From contig NW_026944390.1 of NCBI RefSeq assembly GCF_033439725.1, positions 434,001-498,000 on the forward strand: a DNA stretch of 64,000 nucleotides, read 5' to 3'. The notes under the pieces were generated by a model. That model was given only the letters and a program-made list of their open reading frames with translations, was not told the origin of the DNA and did no database searches. Made by a program: the position numbers and the translations under genes. The DNA comes from Neurospora tetraspora. Taxonomy: Eukaryota; Ascomycota; Sordariomycetes; Sordariales; Sordariaceae. This document shows, piece after piece, positions 45,981-57,027 of this stretch. Within the stretch, counting starts at the first letter, position 1. Every line of letters starts with the position of its first letter.

Positions 45981-47723
45981 ATGACACTACCAGGCCGAAA
46001 GATCGTGGCCGCTCATTTGGTGGACCATGAAGAAGATGAAAACCGAGGACTAAAGGGCTACGTCAAAGCAACGGACTATGCGCTTCCCTACATGTCGCAG
46101 TGGTCACGAATCAACAATGAGGACGTCAAGAGCGAGCTACTCCGCCATATCAACTGTGGTTATCTCTCCACGCATGGTATTCCGCCCACGCTCCTTGCAT
46201 TGAAGCAACATGCCCAATCTCTCTGTGCCCTCATCCAAATGCTGCAGCCAGATGTCAAGGTCGCCGAGGTTCAAGTTGATGGCGCTACTTCCGCCAGCAA
46301 CGACTTGACCCAGGGAGGTTCCATGGGTAAGGGCAAGAACAGTGCCTCATCGGCCGACGACGGTTTAGCCATGAAGTTCGAACTCAACTCAGCTTTCGAT
46401 TTCCTCAACGACCTTCGCACGCCTTACCACACCGACAATGTTTACCACCACAAGCCCCTTGTCTCGCTGATCAACGAAGTCCGTGGGCGCAATGAGGTTT
46501 ACGGCACCGATTACCACTGCCCCCTGACCCAGATCCAGCACCATTCGCCCCCGGTAACTTCCAACACCACCACCGGCCAGGAAGACCAGCCAAGGGAACT
46601 TCGCCCCTACTCCAATCTCCAAAACCTGCTTATCCACACCAACTCCTGCCTGGAGCGCCTCGACCACGAGTACACCGCCACCGGCGGCCTACTGAGCGTC
46701 CTCCCTACTGACGCGGACCACGACACCGAAGAACTCCAGCACGCGCGCACCACCTTGCTCGGCCAATGGCTTCTCTTCACGCAGCACCTCGTCGCGCGCA
46801 TGCACGAGCTCGAGCGCAGCTACGGCAACGCGCTCGACGCGCTGGCCGGCGAAGCAGCCATTCCGCACCAGGTGCTCAGCAAGCTGGGCCCCGACGGCCG
46901 GACAGGCCGGGTGGTGGCCTACCCACAGGATCAGTACATCCTCGTCAACTCAGGCGAGGACGTCTATGAGTACATCCACAGTCTCCTCGACAAGCGCGAG
47001 GCGGTTCTGCAGGCCAAGGAGAGAGTCTGGCGCAAAAACGGCGCGGTCGGAGAAGAAATGTGGCACAAGAACCCACAGACTGGTGCCAGCGCTGACGACG
47101 GCACTGACAACAGCCTCTTCGACCAGATGGAAAAGGTCGACGGAGACCTCATCGGCGCCTACTTCAGCCGGGGCATCGTGCAAGTGGACGTCACAACGCG
47201 GTACTACCGGCTCGCCAACTCAGGCAAGGGCGTGCTCTTCGTCGTGCCCGCCCACGCCGTCCACCCGGGCGTCGAGCACACGCGCCTGCTGGAAACCCAG
47301 CCGACCATCATGGCCACCGTGCAGCCGCGCTACCCGCCGCGCGCGTCCGAACTGGAGATGAAGTACAACCGCAAGCTGCGCGAGGCGGGCAAGATCCAGC
47401 AGGAGAATTTGGACCTGCACTCCGAGATGGGATCCCAGAAAGAACAGATCCGCACGCTGAAGGCGGAGGTGGAGAGGTTGTCGCACACGAGGGATGCGTT
47501 GCTGAATGGGGTGGGTAAAAGTGAGGTGGAGGCTAAGAAGGAGGCGGAGACGTTGAGGAAAAGGGCGGAGAAGGCGGAGAGGTTGGCGAGGGAGTTGAAG
47601 GAGAGGAAGAGGGAGATGAAGAGTAAGGTGTCGAAGTTGACGAAGCAGAGGGATAGCTTGATGATGGGTGTGGATGATGTGTCGGATGGGGAGGATGAGA
47701 TGGATTTGGACTGGGATGCGTAG
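45981..47723 (+). CDS. Hypothetical coiled-coil protein
   Basis: Single exon, 580 aa, ATG in good context (aaaccATGAC). I do not recognise the family. The first 430 residues look folded and mostly helical (QNLLIHTNSCLERLDHEYTA, TTLLGQWLLFTQHLVARMHE) and include a more beta-like part (YFSRGIVQVDVTTRYYRLAN). Residues about 445-560 form a strongly charged coiled coil (ENLDLHSEMGSQKEQIRTLK, then a Lys/Glu-rich helix with RKRAEKAERLARELKERKRE) and the end is acidic (DDVSDGEDEMDLDWDA). GC-rich third positions through 46600-47400 support coding. The layout suggests a scaffold or complex subunit rather than an enzyme. Confidence 0.8.
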   Translation: MTLPGRKIVAAHLVDHEEDENRGLKGYVKATDYALPYMSQWSRINNEDVKSELLRHINCGYLSTHGIPPTLLALKQHAQSLCALIQMLQPDVKVAEVQVDGATSASNDLTQGGSMGKGKNSASSADDGLAMKFELNSAFDFLNDLRTPYHTDNVYHHKPLVSLINEVRGRNEVYGTDYHCPLTQIQHHSPPVTSNTTTGQEDQPRELRPYSNLQNLLIHTNSCLERLDHEYTATGGLLSVLPTDADHDTEELQHARTTLLGQWLLFTQHLVARMHELERSYGNALDALAGEAAIPHQVLSKLGPDGRTGRVVAYPQDQYILVNSGEDVYEYIHSLLDKREAVLQAKERVWRKNGAVGEEMWHKNPQTGASADDGTDNSLFDQMEKVDGDLIGAYFSRGIVQVDVTTRYYRLANSGKGVLFVVPAHAVHPGVEHTRLLETQPTIMATVQPRYPPRASELEMKYNRKLREAGKIQQENLDLHSEMGSQKEQIRTLKAEVERLSHTRDALLNGVGKSEVEAKKEAETLRKRAEKAERLARELKERKREMKSKVSKLTKQRDSLMMGVDDVSDGEDEMDLDWDA

Positions 47724-50070
47724 ATGGCTTTCGTTGACTATTGTAATGGTGCCGGAGGTTGTTATTTTTTGTTGACTTTTTCGGTATTTGTTTTCCTGTC
47801 TGGTGTTTGGCTCGGTCAAAGGGTAAAGTGTACGTCTGTATTATCGATTAAGCATGTAACAACGGATTTACCTTGAACACGGTGATTGTATCTTTCTGGC
47901 TGATGGGAACTGTTTCTGTTTTGTTTAGACGTAAGACGAGCTGAAATCATTTTGTGTTTCTTCCACTTCCTTGTCCCAGGTCATCATCTGGGAGGTGTAA
48001 CACTTGTCAGAACCACAGTTGTGGTCTCGTACGCTGCCATCATCTCCCCACGGGCGAAAGACCTGTCTCATAAAGAGATGAATCGTACTTTTCCTCATTT
48101 TACTCGGTTTAAGAACGGCCGTCGGTTTTGTCTCGTGTGTCACTGGAGAGTCGGGCTTAGTGTTGCGCGGGCAGCTGACAGCTTGGATCATCGCAAGTCG
48201 ATGTGATGCTCTCGACAGTTCGACCCTGACCCTGACTGACACTGACACTGACACTGACACTGACAGTCCCGATCCGGCTGGTCTAGTCAACATGGGAGTG
48301 ACGAGGATGAAAGCGGAAGATCGACAAGGTGTCCGCCCTCTCTAACCTCGATCTTGCCTTGCCCTGGCGTTGGTCGCTGACCGCAACGCACACCATCAAT
48401 CATCCAACGAACGTTCGTTTTCTTGGCCCCACTCCCACTATTTATACGGAAATGCTTATGCAGAAGACAAAACGATATGTACCTTCACACGCCTAGGTAA
48501 AAAACCTAAGTCCTGGATATTTTTGCCAATCTTTTTTCCAACTACCATATTAACTTCACTACAACCTAATATAAAACTACCCTGAATAAAAAGCCCCCTT
48601 TTGGGTGCGCTAAATTTACTAGTGCTATCAGTTTTTCAATGTAGTAACTTTTTGTAAAGTTGTAATAAAAGCGTTGAAAAAAAGTGACTTTAGGATGGAC
48701 GCAGGACTTGGCGCCAAGATACAGTTTGGCCACCAGAGGGCGAGAAGGTACATGAGTTTTTTATCTTCTGCATAATCACTACCATTTACACACCCCTTCT
48801 GGTCCCGTATTTCCACCCACCCCCAATTGTTTTCTTTGTTTATTCTCCGGTTGGTGATTCCCAACGATAAGCTCACCTTGTCCCACTGTTTGTTTCCCTG
48901 CCAACTATCTCCCTCCCAACCGCCCGTGTAGAAAAACAACCCCACCGCGCGCGCATCAATGGACTGGACATCTTGCGCAGCCCCTCCCTCCTCCCGTCGC
49001 GGAACTGACCAATGAGAAGGTCACATCGGCTATTGTTGATTTAGCAGGATCATGATTTCTGAATTCTGGGCGCGCACACGCACTTGCAGCGGAGCTAGAA
49101 CCACACCCCCCATTGGATTACGTACCAGCCCGGCTCTACCAGCCTCCCTTCTTTCACTGCAACGGTCCAGCTCCACTGGAACCTGGCTGGCTTCCTCCCA
49201 GGTGGTGAGAGAAAGTCCGTCGACGAAGGGCGGCCAAGGGGCCTGAGAGGAATTGTTGACCGGATCTTTTGGTGGACAGTTCCATCAGTTCTATTTTCTT
49301 CACACCGTAACATTCCACTCCAATTGCCGCCGCTTGTTCTTTTGGGGCCTCGTTGTGCGGTCTGGATCTTTGGCCATCGTTGCAGTGCAATCGGTCGAGG
49401 CAGGCAAGGGTCCTCTTCATTTCTAACTGGTTCGTCGGTTCAGTGAATGTATCATCGACTGTTGACTTCACTTTGACTGGACATTCAGCCTTACGAAACA
49501 CCAACTGCAAAACTCCTTTTCGTCCCATCATCACTACCAGCACATCAAGCAACGCGGGAAAGCAAGCAAGCTGCCGCATTCTGCAGCTGCTAGCTACCCT
49601 CTGCGGGGAAATTCTGTACCTACAGCGAGCCCGATTTTAGTCTGCGCTTATCTCCCTCCCAACTCCCCGTCTCTGCATTCCAGCTTTTCGGTCGCTGCCT
49701 TCGAGAAGGGGAAAAGAAGTGGGGACTACTTTTCCATTCGGCGGAGCAATTCAACTCTCATACTTGGAGACCAGAGACAGTATTCCGTCATAATCGGTCG
49801 AGTTGACGAAGGAAGGAAGCAGTCGAGAACCAAAACCGCAATTATTGATCCCCATCGTCTGGAAACACGGAAGGTGAAACCGCAACCAACGAAAGAAAGG
49901 AAAGAAAGGACGGAGGAAACAATGGTCAAGGCGTCCTTTCCCTAACGGTTTTGAGAGCGACGTCCACGACGAGGAAAGAGCAAACGGGAGGGGGACACAT
50001 TCCAGTTGAACACTGCAGCGTCCGGGCACTTCCTTCCCCGCCAATCATCATCTTTCGGGGCACCCAAACC
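47724..50070. promoter_or_regulatory. Intergenic and promoter of the kelch-protein gene
   Basis: 2.3 kb with no recognised gene. It includes a short AT-rich patch (48540-48680) and, from about 49300, a C/T-rich stretch that probably holds the leader of the gene at 50071. In-frame codons continue upstream of 50071 to a TTG at 49951, so an additional 5' exon is possible. Confidence 0.45.
48235..48266 (+). repeat. (TGACAC)n microsatellite
   Basis: About five tandem hexanucleotide copies, in the intergenic space. Confidence 0.95.
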
Positions 50071-53000
50071 ATGGCCCGGCCCCGGCCCCGGCCCCAGTCC
50101 CGACACCGATCCGGGTCTCGACTAGCGCCGTCACCGCCAAGCAGGTCCGAAACATTAACAACATCACATACCGGACATCGACGACACCGGACTTCACTCA
50201 CCACAACCTTCTGCTTGGCTACCCTGGCAGCAGCAGCAGCAGCAGCAGCAACCCCCGTGGCCGCCATCACGCTTCCCTACACGCCAACGACCATCCTCCT
50301 TTCCGGATCTCAGTCACTTCTCTCCACTAACTCGGCCAATCATGGACTCGCATACATCTTCACCCCTAATGCAGACAACAACGGCGTTGACTTGCTCGCC
50401 ATCAACACGTCGTCGACGCTGGATGCTGATTCCTTCAAGCCGATAACACTCACCTCCGGGTTGCCCTTCGTTACCAAGTCGAAAACGAGTGGATTTGCAC
50501 CAACGTTGTTAGAGAATGGTACTTTGGCAGTACTGGCAGGCGATTGTGCCGCTGGAGGCGCGTCAGGGTATGGAGATGAAGATTCTACTCCCTCGGTATG
50601 GAGTTACGCTCCCTCTTTCGAAAAAGACGGTGATGCCAAAGGCGTCTGGACGAAACACAGTACCCAACAGAACCTCAAGGGCAGTATAGGGACAGGACTA
50701 GGAATCCCTTATCTCCTCGGCTCTTCGCTCTCCTTCTCATCACAAATCTACCCCACCATCTCCGATCCCGTCATCTACATCTATGGCGGCATGTGCCCAT
50801 TTCCCAACTCGACGGCTTCGACATGGCAGGCATCAGCGCACTACTCGAATCGCATGCTCAAGATCTCTTCTCTTTCCTCGGACTCTTCTGTAGCAACACC
50901 TTCAACTCAGACCGGCGGTGATGAGGATGACGTTGTGGAACCGGGAAACACCAACACCGACGGAGCCGATTTCACAATCTCCAACCCCCAATTGGGCGGT
51001 CCTCCCATTCCGGAAGCCGGCTTCACCTTCACCGCTCTGACACCGAGTATCACGAACCGATCAGGCATCGTAACGCAGCAGACCTCCCATGTGCTGCTGG
51101 GCGGACACACGCAGCATGCGTTTGTTAACATGAGCACTGCGGCTATCTGGAGCCTGCCGGAAGAGACGTGGAGCTTCGTGTCGATTAATCCACCTGCGGA
51201 AGAACCAGCTGGGTCGTCACCTGGCAGCGGGCAGGCGGATCTGGTTGTCTTGAACGTACACCAAAAGCGGCCCAAGTTGAAGCAAAAGAGGGGAGTAACG
51301 ACTGTGGATAGCAGGTCAGGGCATACGACCGTGTTGAGTGAGGATGGAGGCAGCTTGGTCATCTTAGGAGGTTGGGTAGGGGATGTGTCCCAACCGGCGG
51401 AGCCACAGCTTGTGGTAATCAAGATCGGGGCAAGTTACGATGATTGGAGCTGGGAGATCCCGGAGGAAAACCACGCACAAATATTTGGTGAGGGAGAGGG
51501 GCTCTACGGTCATGGTGCTGTGGTCCTTCCAGGGAATGTGATGATGGTCTACGGAGGGTGGGAAATCAAACCACCCAAGGCAGCATCTTCCGAGACGAAG
51601 GTCAAGAGGTGGCTCAACTCCTTTCTGGGTATCGCTGATAGCAGCAACCTTGAGAAACGACAGTCGACGACTGCCACGAGTACCCCGAGATTCTTCAACA
51701 TGACGTCTCAGTCCTGGTCGATAACCTATACTAACCCGCGACCGGATGCGAATGGCAATCCGACCGTCGATATCCCTCCTACTACAAACGGTCCATCTGA
51801 TTCCACCAAAGTTAGCCAAAATCTCGGACTTACACTTGGGTTGGCACTCGGTCTTGGAGTTCCTCTAGTAGCCATTATCTTCGCAGTGCTTTTCTTCCTG
51901 TGGCGCCGACGACAACGCCGCCGGGCTCAACGCGATCAAACCCTTCGCAGCTTGTCCATGGGCATGGCCCCCAGTGTCTACGGTACTGGTTTTGGTGGTA
52001 GTATCAGGCACAGCATCAGTGACTGGGGCGAGAATCCATCCAGTTACACCAATTACGATAACGAAATGGCCGAGCAAAGAAGCAGCGGGTTCGGCTTCCA
52101 GTTCCCTTGGAACACAAATAACGACTCGAACGGGCAGGGCACCCGGTCTCTTAGTGGTGGGTATCAAGTTGTTGGTCAACTAGGTCACTACCAGCCATCC
52201 GGGCCGCCGGCTGCTAATAGCACCGGTTCCGGAGTCGGCAGGTTGCGCAACGCGAGGGGGCTCTATATCCCTACTAATGGTATGGACTTTTCACCGCCGC
52301 CTGGGAGAGGGATTACGAATCCTAATGGGATCCACCCCATCTACGAGGAGGCAGACGAAGATGACGAGTACAACGAGAAAGATGGAGGGGATCTAGGAGC
52401 GTCCGGGCGGCTGATCAGTCCTGAGTATGACGATGATCCGTTCATCACCCCGGCCGGAAGCATACTACGGGCAGGAGCCGTGGCTAGCACGTCATATCCG
52501 CCAACTAGTAGTGGGAGTGGAAGCGGAGGAAGCATGAACGACGAGAAGTCGAGCCCTGGCTTACCACCACCCGAGGTTCTGTCCTTCTCTCCAAAGCAAG
52601 GGCAAGCTCAGGACCCAGAAGTCCGGGGCTGGAAGACTGATGTGGATGTGGCGGACGCCGTGCTGGCCGCTAAAATCAGCCGGCATGGATCCGTGACCAC
52701 CACTCACCGTGCAGCCACCGCTGCTTCGCTCGAGGCTGCCACGCACCAGCCTATATTACCTACTAGTGCAGCAACTCGTGTGGTAACATCACCTCCGCGC
52801 CGAGCATCGAACAAGTCCAATAAGTCTAGGAGGGCCTCTAACCCACTGAGCAAGATCATGGTGGATACCTCGGACGACTCCCGCGCAAACAGCGACCATC
52901 GCACGGGAAGCAACCTTTCCGACCGGAGCGCATTCAGTTTCATCTCGGGCGGGGAGCATCAACAAGCGGCCCATCACCAACTCCGGGTAGCGGCCGCAGC

Positions 53001-54864
53001 AGGAGAGATTCCCAAGCCAGGCAGTTCTGGCAGCGGCAAGTCTGGCAACAGCGGCAGCAGCCATTCCCTCGCAGCCTCCTCCGCCTCTAGTGGCTCGCAC
53101 TCCGGTTCGACAGCCTTCGCATCTGCTCGATCCAACCTCCCCACGCCTACTCCAAACTTCAACTCCCTCCAGACCGAGGGCCCTGATCTTCTTTTTCCTC
53201 TGTCCGGGTCAGGCAACAATGAGCGCCCGGGTGCGGAAGAAGGTGGAGAAAATCAGGAGTCCGAAGAGGATTGGGAACCAATCCCCAGCTCACCATCCAA
53301 AACCCGTCGGAACTCCCGTCTCGACTCCCGTCCGCGCAGCTGGCTGGGCAGCCTTAAGCGGATGCTCAGCGTCAGCGGAGGGTCGGGCGGGTCTGGCAGC
53401 TCAGGTGGCGATAGCAGTCCGACCAAGGAGAGCTTGTTGCATGGTAACGAAGCTAGTGGCTTCGATCACCATCATCTCTCTCTGATCGGCCTCAATCCCG
53501 GCGCGTTGGGCCTGGGACTGGTGAGGAGGAAGCAAGGCCGTGAGGCCTGGGATAATAATGGAGAGGGATCGTCGTCTAGACAAGCCGCTGGAGGAGAGAA
53601 TAACGAGGCCGCGGGAGAAGGAGGTCAGGGAGATGAGTGGGACGTGGAGAAGGCGGTTGAGGAGCGGTTGGTCCAGGTGATGTTTACTGTGCCCAAGGAG
53701 CGCCTGAGGGTGGTTAATGCGGAGATTGAGCGGGAGGAGTCTATCATTCTGTGTGATGTCAATGACGAGGGGAGCAGGACCAGTAGAAGCGGTACTCCCA
53801 GCAGTGTTGGCAAGGGGAAGGGGAAGGAACGGGCCGGGGGACAGACACCGGATGCTATCGAAATCATTGCCGGTGAGAGCACGAGGAAGATCTCCGGTGG
53901 TAGCCAACACCAGCCCGAGCATGAGCACAAGTCGGAGTCAGACTCAGAGACCAACCCGATGCTAACACCTGCATCAGAAGTCACCGGTCAGGACCATCCT
54001 CAAGTCTACCTTCACCCAACTGGGAGCCCATCACGCAAACGGACTCCCTCCCCGTTACCTCTGCTGGATCTGACCCTCCCCTCTCCACTAACTCTCTCCC
54101 TTTCGCGTTCTACCTCGCCATCACTCTCCCTCCATCTGCCAGAAGCATCTCAACCTCAACGGCAACTTCAGCCCTCTTCAGGCTCCTCATCCCTCCAACG
54201 TCCCTCTCCGGCCCAATCCCGCACTACCATCCGCAATCAACCAAGCACAACCGGTCTCAATCCCTCAACACCCTCGTCTGAGGGATCCGGCTTAACACCA
54301 TCAGGAGAACCCCACACCCAAATCACCCCTTCACCTTCGCCCTCTCCCGAGAAAACCCACGGCCGTGGTCACACCTACACCAAATCCTACGCCCCCTCCG
54401 TCCGCTCAACCTACAGCGTGCACTCCCTCCGGAGCATAGCAAGCGGTGTATCCGACGCCGGCACCGCGACGCTGCACGTCGCCGAGGCGATCAAGATGGA
54501 GAAGGTCTCGCTTTCTTCGGTGTCGGAGGTGCGGTCTTCTGTTGAGCAGTTGGAGGAGCTGCAGCCGCAGCTGCAGCAACAAGCACAGGAGTCGTCGTCA
54601 CTCGATTCTGAGTTGCTTCATTCCCAGTCGCAGTCACAGCCAATGCTACCTCCACCGCCGCGCCCAACTCCGTCTCCCGGTCCGGGTGCGATGCCCAGAA
54701 GGACGAGAACGAGGGTGTTGGACTTGGTGGAAAAGTTTGAGAGTGTTGGTTCGGCAGGGAGCCGGGAGTCGAGTCCGGCGCCGTCGGCGTCGGTGGTGAG
54801 GGGGAATAGTAGTGGCAGTGTCAGTGGACGGCCGGGGCTAGCGGGGAGGCAGACTGGGAGCTAG
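50071..54864 (+). CDS. Kelch/galactose-oxidase-like single-pass membrane protein
   Basis: The first in-frame ATG (50071) gives 1597 aa from one exon. An Arg/Pro-rich n-region precedes a hydrophobic signal (TTFCLATLAAAAAAAATPVA, about 46-65, encoded in part by an (AGC)n run). The ectodomain to about 580 has beta-propeller features: PVIYIYGGMCPF, TSHVLLGGHTQHAFVNMSTA, GHTTVLSEDGGSLVILGGWV and YGHGAVVLPGNVMMVYGGWE, with N-glycosylation sites. One helix follows at about 584-611 (LGLALGLGVPLVAIIFAVLF then WRRRQRRRAQR as stop-transfer). The remaining thousand residues are a Ser/Pro/Gly-rich, probably disordered cytosolic tail with many SRSP-like and TPSP phospho-site-like segments. The ectodomain, single helix and huge tail suggest a fungal surface sensor or polarity protein, but no ligand or partner can be named. 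Confidence 0.82.
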   Translation: MARPRPRPQSRHRSGSRLAPSPPSRSETLTTSHTGHRRHRTSLTTTFCLATLAAAAAAAATPVAAITLPYTPTTILLSGSQSLLSTNSANHGLAYIFTPNADNNGVDLLAINTSSTLDADSFKPITLTSGLPFVTKSKTSGFAPTLLENGTLAVLAGDCAAGGASGYGDEDSTPSVWSYAPSFEKDGDAKGVWTKHSTQQNLKGSIGTGLGIPYLLGSSLSFSSQIYPTISDPVIYIYGGMCPFPNSTASTWQASAHYSNRMLKISSLSSDSSVATPSTQTGGDEDDVVEPGNTNTDGADFTISNPQLGGPPIPEAGFTFTALTPSITNRSGIVTQQTSHVLLGGHTQHAFVNMSTAAIWSLPEETWSFVSINPPAEEPAGSSPGSGQADLVVLNVHQKRPKLKQKRGVTTVDSRSGHTTVLSEDGGSLVILGGWVGDVSQPAEPQLVVIKIGASYDDWSWEIPEENHAQIFGEGEGLYGHGAVVLPGNVMMVYGGWEIKPPKAASSETKVKRWLNSFLGIADSSNLEKRQSTTATSTPRFFNMTSQSWSITYTNPRPDANGNPTVDIPPTTNGPSDSTKVSQNLGLTLGLALGLGVPLVAIIFAVLFFLWRRRQRRRAQRDQTLRSLSMGMAPSVYGTGFGGSIRHSISDWGENPSSYTNYDNEMAEQRSSGFGFQFPWNTNNDSNGQGTRSLSGGYQVVGQLGHYQPSGPPAANSTGSGVGRLRNARGLYIPTNGMDFSPPPGRGITNPNGIHPIYEEADEDDEYNEKDGGDLGASGRLISPEYDDDPFITPAGSILRAGAVASTSYPPTSSGSGSGGSMNDEKSSPGLPPPEVLSFSPKQGQAQDPEVRGWKTDVDVADAVLAAKISRHGSVTTTHRAATAASLEAATHQPILPTSAATRVVTSPPRRASNKSNKSRRASNPLSKIMVDTSDDSRANSDHRTGSNLSDRSAFSFISGGEHQQAAHHQLRVAAAAGEIPKPGSSGSGKSGNSGSSHSLAASSASSGSHSGSTAFASARSNLPTPTPNFNSLQTEGPDLLFPLSGSGNNERPGAEEGGENQESEEDWEPIPSSPSKTRRNSRLDSRPRSWLGSLKRMLSVSGGSGGSGSSGGDSSPTKESLLHGNEASGFDHHHLSLIGLNPGALGLGLVRRKQGREAWDNNGEGSSSRQAAGGENNEAAGEGGQGDEWDVEKAVEERLVQVMFTVPKERLRVVNAEIEREESIILCDVNDEGSRTSRSGTPSSVGKGKGKERAGGQTPDAIEIIAGESTRKISGGSQHQPEHEHKSESDSETNPMLTPASEVTGQDHPQVYLHPTGSPSRKRTPSPLPLLDLTLPSPLTLSLSRSTSPSLSLHLPEASQPQRQLQPSSGSSSLQRPSPAQSRTTIRNQPSTTGLNPSTPSSEGSGLTPSGEPHTQITPSPSPSPEKTHGRGHTYTKSYAPSVRSTYSVHSLRSIASGVSDAGTATLHVAEAIKMEKVSLSSVSEVRSSVEQLEELQPQLQQQAQESSSLDSELLHSQSQSQPMLPPPPRPTPSPGPGAMPRRTRTRVLDLVEKFESVGSAGSRESSPAPSASVVRGNSSGSVSGRPGLAGRQTGS

Positions 54865-55703
54865 GTAATTACCAGTCGCTTCTCTTATGGTTAATGTGTA
54901 CGAATTGCAAGATGATCCCCTTTTTGTTTGCCGGTTTTGGACTTTTCAGTTTCCATGGATTGGCTGGGTTACGGGGTGGTACTATGGGATGGTTTACCGA
55001 GGCACTTGATAAGTGCCATCCTTCTATCTATCTACACTACATTTCCAAAGGCAGGGGAGTTCAGGGTTTTGTTCTTTTTTTTTTGTGTGTGTAGGGATCA
55101 AGCGACAACGGTTGTCCGTCATCGGTGTATTAGAGAAAGTTAGATGTCATCAGGCGATGTCTGTACGTTAATTGGACAGCGAGCGAGCGAGCGAGCGCAT
55201 CTTCACATTTCTCGTTTTGTTAATTGACTCTTCGCTAACAAATGCAGAAAGGCGTTAGACCGGACCCGTGAGCCTGGATGGGCCGTTAGACTAGATCTTG
55301 CTTTTGGGTTGATGGGATCATGGGTTCAGGGGCTAAAAAGTCCAGAAGTCTAGACCGTCGCGCTCGAACTGCCCTGATGCCGGCAATAACCCATTTCGGC
55401 TCCCAGCAAACATTGGCGGCTAACCATCGCGCGCGACGCTATTGAATCTACTTGGAATGTAAGGGGGCAATGGAAGACTTGGCGCCCATTTAGAACGGGT
55501 CGAACTATCGATTTTTAGGACCAAAAGAGGGCGCCGCAGACAAGCTGAAAGTTAAATGATGAATCTGATGGATTGGGCAACATGAGTGGCGACAAAAAGG
55601 GAACGAGTCCCGTCTCTTCAACAAGCCTTTCAATCTTTCTCTAGCCCAAGGTTGGATCCACCTCAGTCATTCGTTTACTCCAGCCTAGTCACTCGTTCGA
55701 ATC
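54865..55703. other. Intergenic
   Basis: 0.84 kb; contains a (GAGC)n run at about 55180-55198 and a T-rich patch at 55076. The final 120 bases are the probable leader of the secreted-protein gene. Confidence 0.5.
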
Positions 55704-57027
55704 ATGAAGAACTTTGGTATTGTCGCCCTTTCGGGCGCTGCCCTGTTGCAGGTGGCTTCTGCTGCTTGCTGTCGCAGCAACAAGTGCTTGAAGGGTATGT
55801 AAAATTATCATCTACAAGGTTGAATGTATAAGCTGACGATAAACAATCACAGCCGTTGCCCTTGCGGACTTCGAGGGAGTAATGGACTGCGAGTCCAACC
55901 TCATCGTCACCGTGACCCCTTCAGCAAGCATCTACACCGAAACGGTCACGCTCGTCCAGAGCGCCGTGGACACCGTCCTCTTCACCGAGACCACGACGGA
56001 GATCGCCTCAACCGAAACCCAGATCCTCACCGAGATCACCACCGTCACCGCAGCCACTGTGACGGACATTATCACCGAGACCGTCACCGAGCCCTACACC
56101 GCGACCCTGGTCTCGCTCCTCCCCGAAGTCACCTCGACCTCGACGGCCTACCAGAACCCCCCCTTGAAGTTGAAGGCTCGCGACACTCTGACTCAGATTG
56201 AGGAGGCCAACCCCCTTCCCACCTACGCCACAGCCGACTGCGCCGACTGGTCCCAGTACTCCAAAGCCTGCAAGTGCGTCGGCGTGACCGCCTCCACCAT
56301 CACCGCCAGCGCCGCCGTTGAAACCGTGACCGTGACCGTCTCCGACGCCCTCACCACCGTCGTCGCCACCGCTTTCAGCACCTACACCGACATCATCTCT
56401 GTCACCGAAACCGTCTCCGAGACCGAAACCGAGACCATCCCCGCCACGGACCTGATCACCGCCACCGCCATCCAAACCATCTCAGCCGTCGAGACCGTCC
56501 AGGCCACTTCCACGCCCGTCGCCGTCGTGCCCTTAATCTGCAAGCCCCGTGGCCAATCTTTCCGCGCCTCGAATCCGGGCTTCCCCGACGGCTCGACGCG
56601 CTGGATGAACATAGCAAACGGCGGCAGCCTCATCGCCTGGCAAGGCTTCGCCGGCGTTCCGGCCCCGGGATCAACCGGCGCCCTGACCTCCACTTGGACG
56701 CTCGACGCGAACGGCTACCTCGAGCTGGCTCAGCCGGTCGTCGGCCAGACGTCCGTGTACGCCGCCTACGTGTTGGTCAGCGACACGGGCGCGTCCGTGT
56801 CGGTGAGGCCTAAGCTCAAGGCCGATGTCGAGGCTGGCGTTGCGGCGGGCACGATGAAGCGCGTCAAGGGGTGCGTAAATGCGGCTACGGGACAGCTGAC
56901 GCTGTCGGCGAATGGAAGGAGCAATATGTTGTCGTGCGGAAATGGGCTTTATTTGTCGACGGGCATGGATGGGAAGGATGTGAGGAGTGATGGAAGTTGT
57001 GTTTATTTGACTCCTACTGCTGCTTAA
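55704..57027 (+). CDS. Secreted Thr/Glu-rich protein
   Basis: Exons 55704-55794 and 55853-57027 (intron 55795-55852; GTATGT, gctgac, CACAG) give 421 aa. The N-terminus is a textbook signal peptide, MKNFGIVALSGAALLQVASA, followed by ACCRSNKCLK with paired Cys. Residues about 45-110 and 150-200 are low-complexity Thr/Val/Glu repeats (TETVTLV, TETTTEIASTET, TEITTVT, VTETVSETETET), likely O-glycosylated stalks. A CADWSQYSKACKCVG segment between them resembles a small Cys-containing fungal extracellular motif. The C-terminal 170 residues look like a folded beta-domain (GGSLIAWQGFAGVPAPGS, TSTWTLDANGYLELAQPVVG) with Cys at LSCGNGLYL and GSCVYL. Probably a cell-wall or extracellular protein; no GPI signal is seen. 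Enzymatic function is not evident. Confidence 0.85.
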
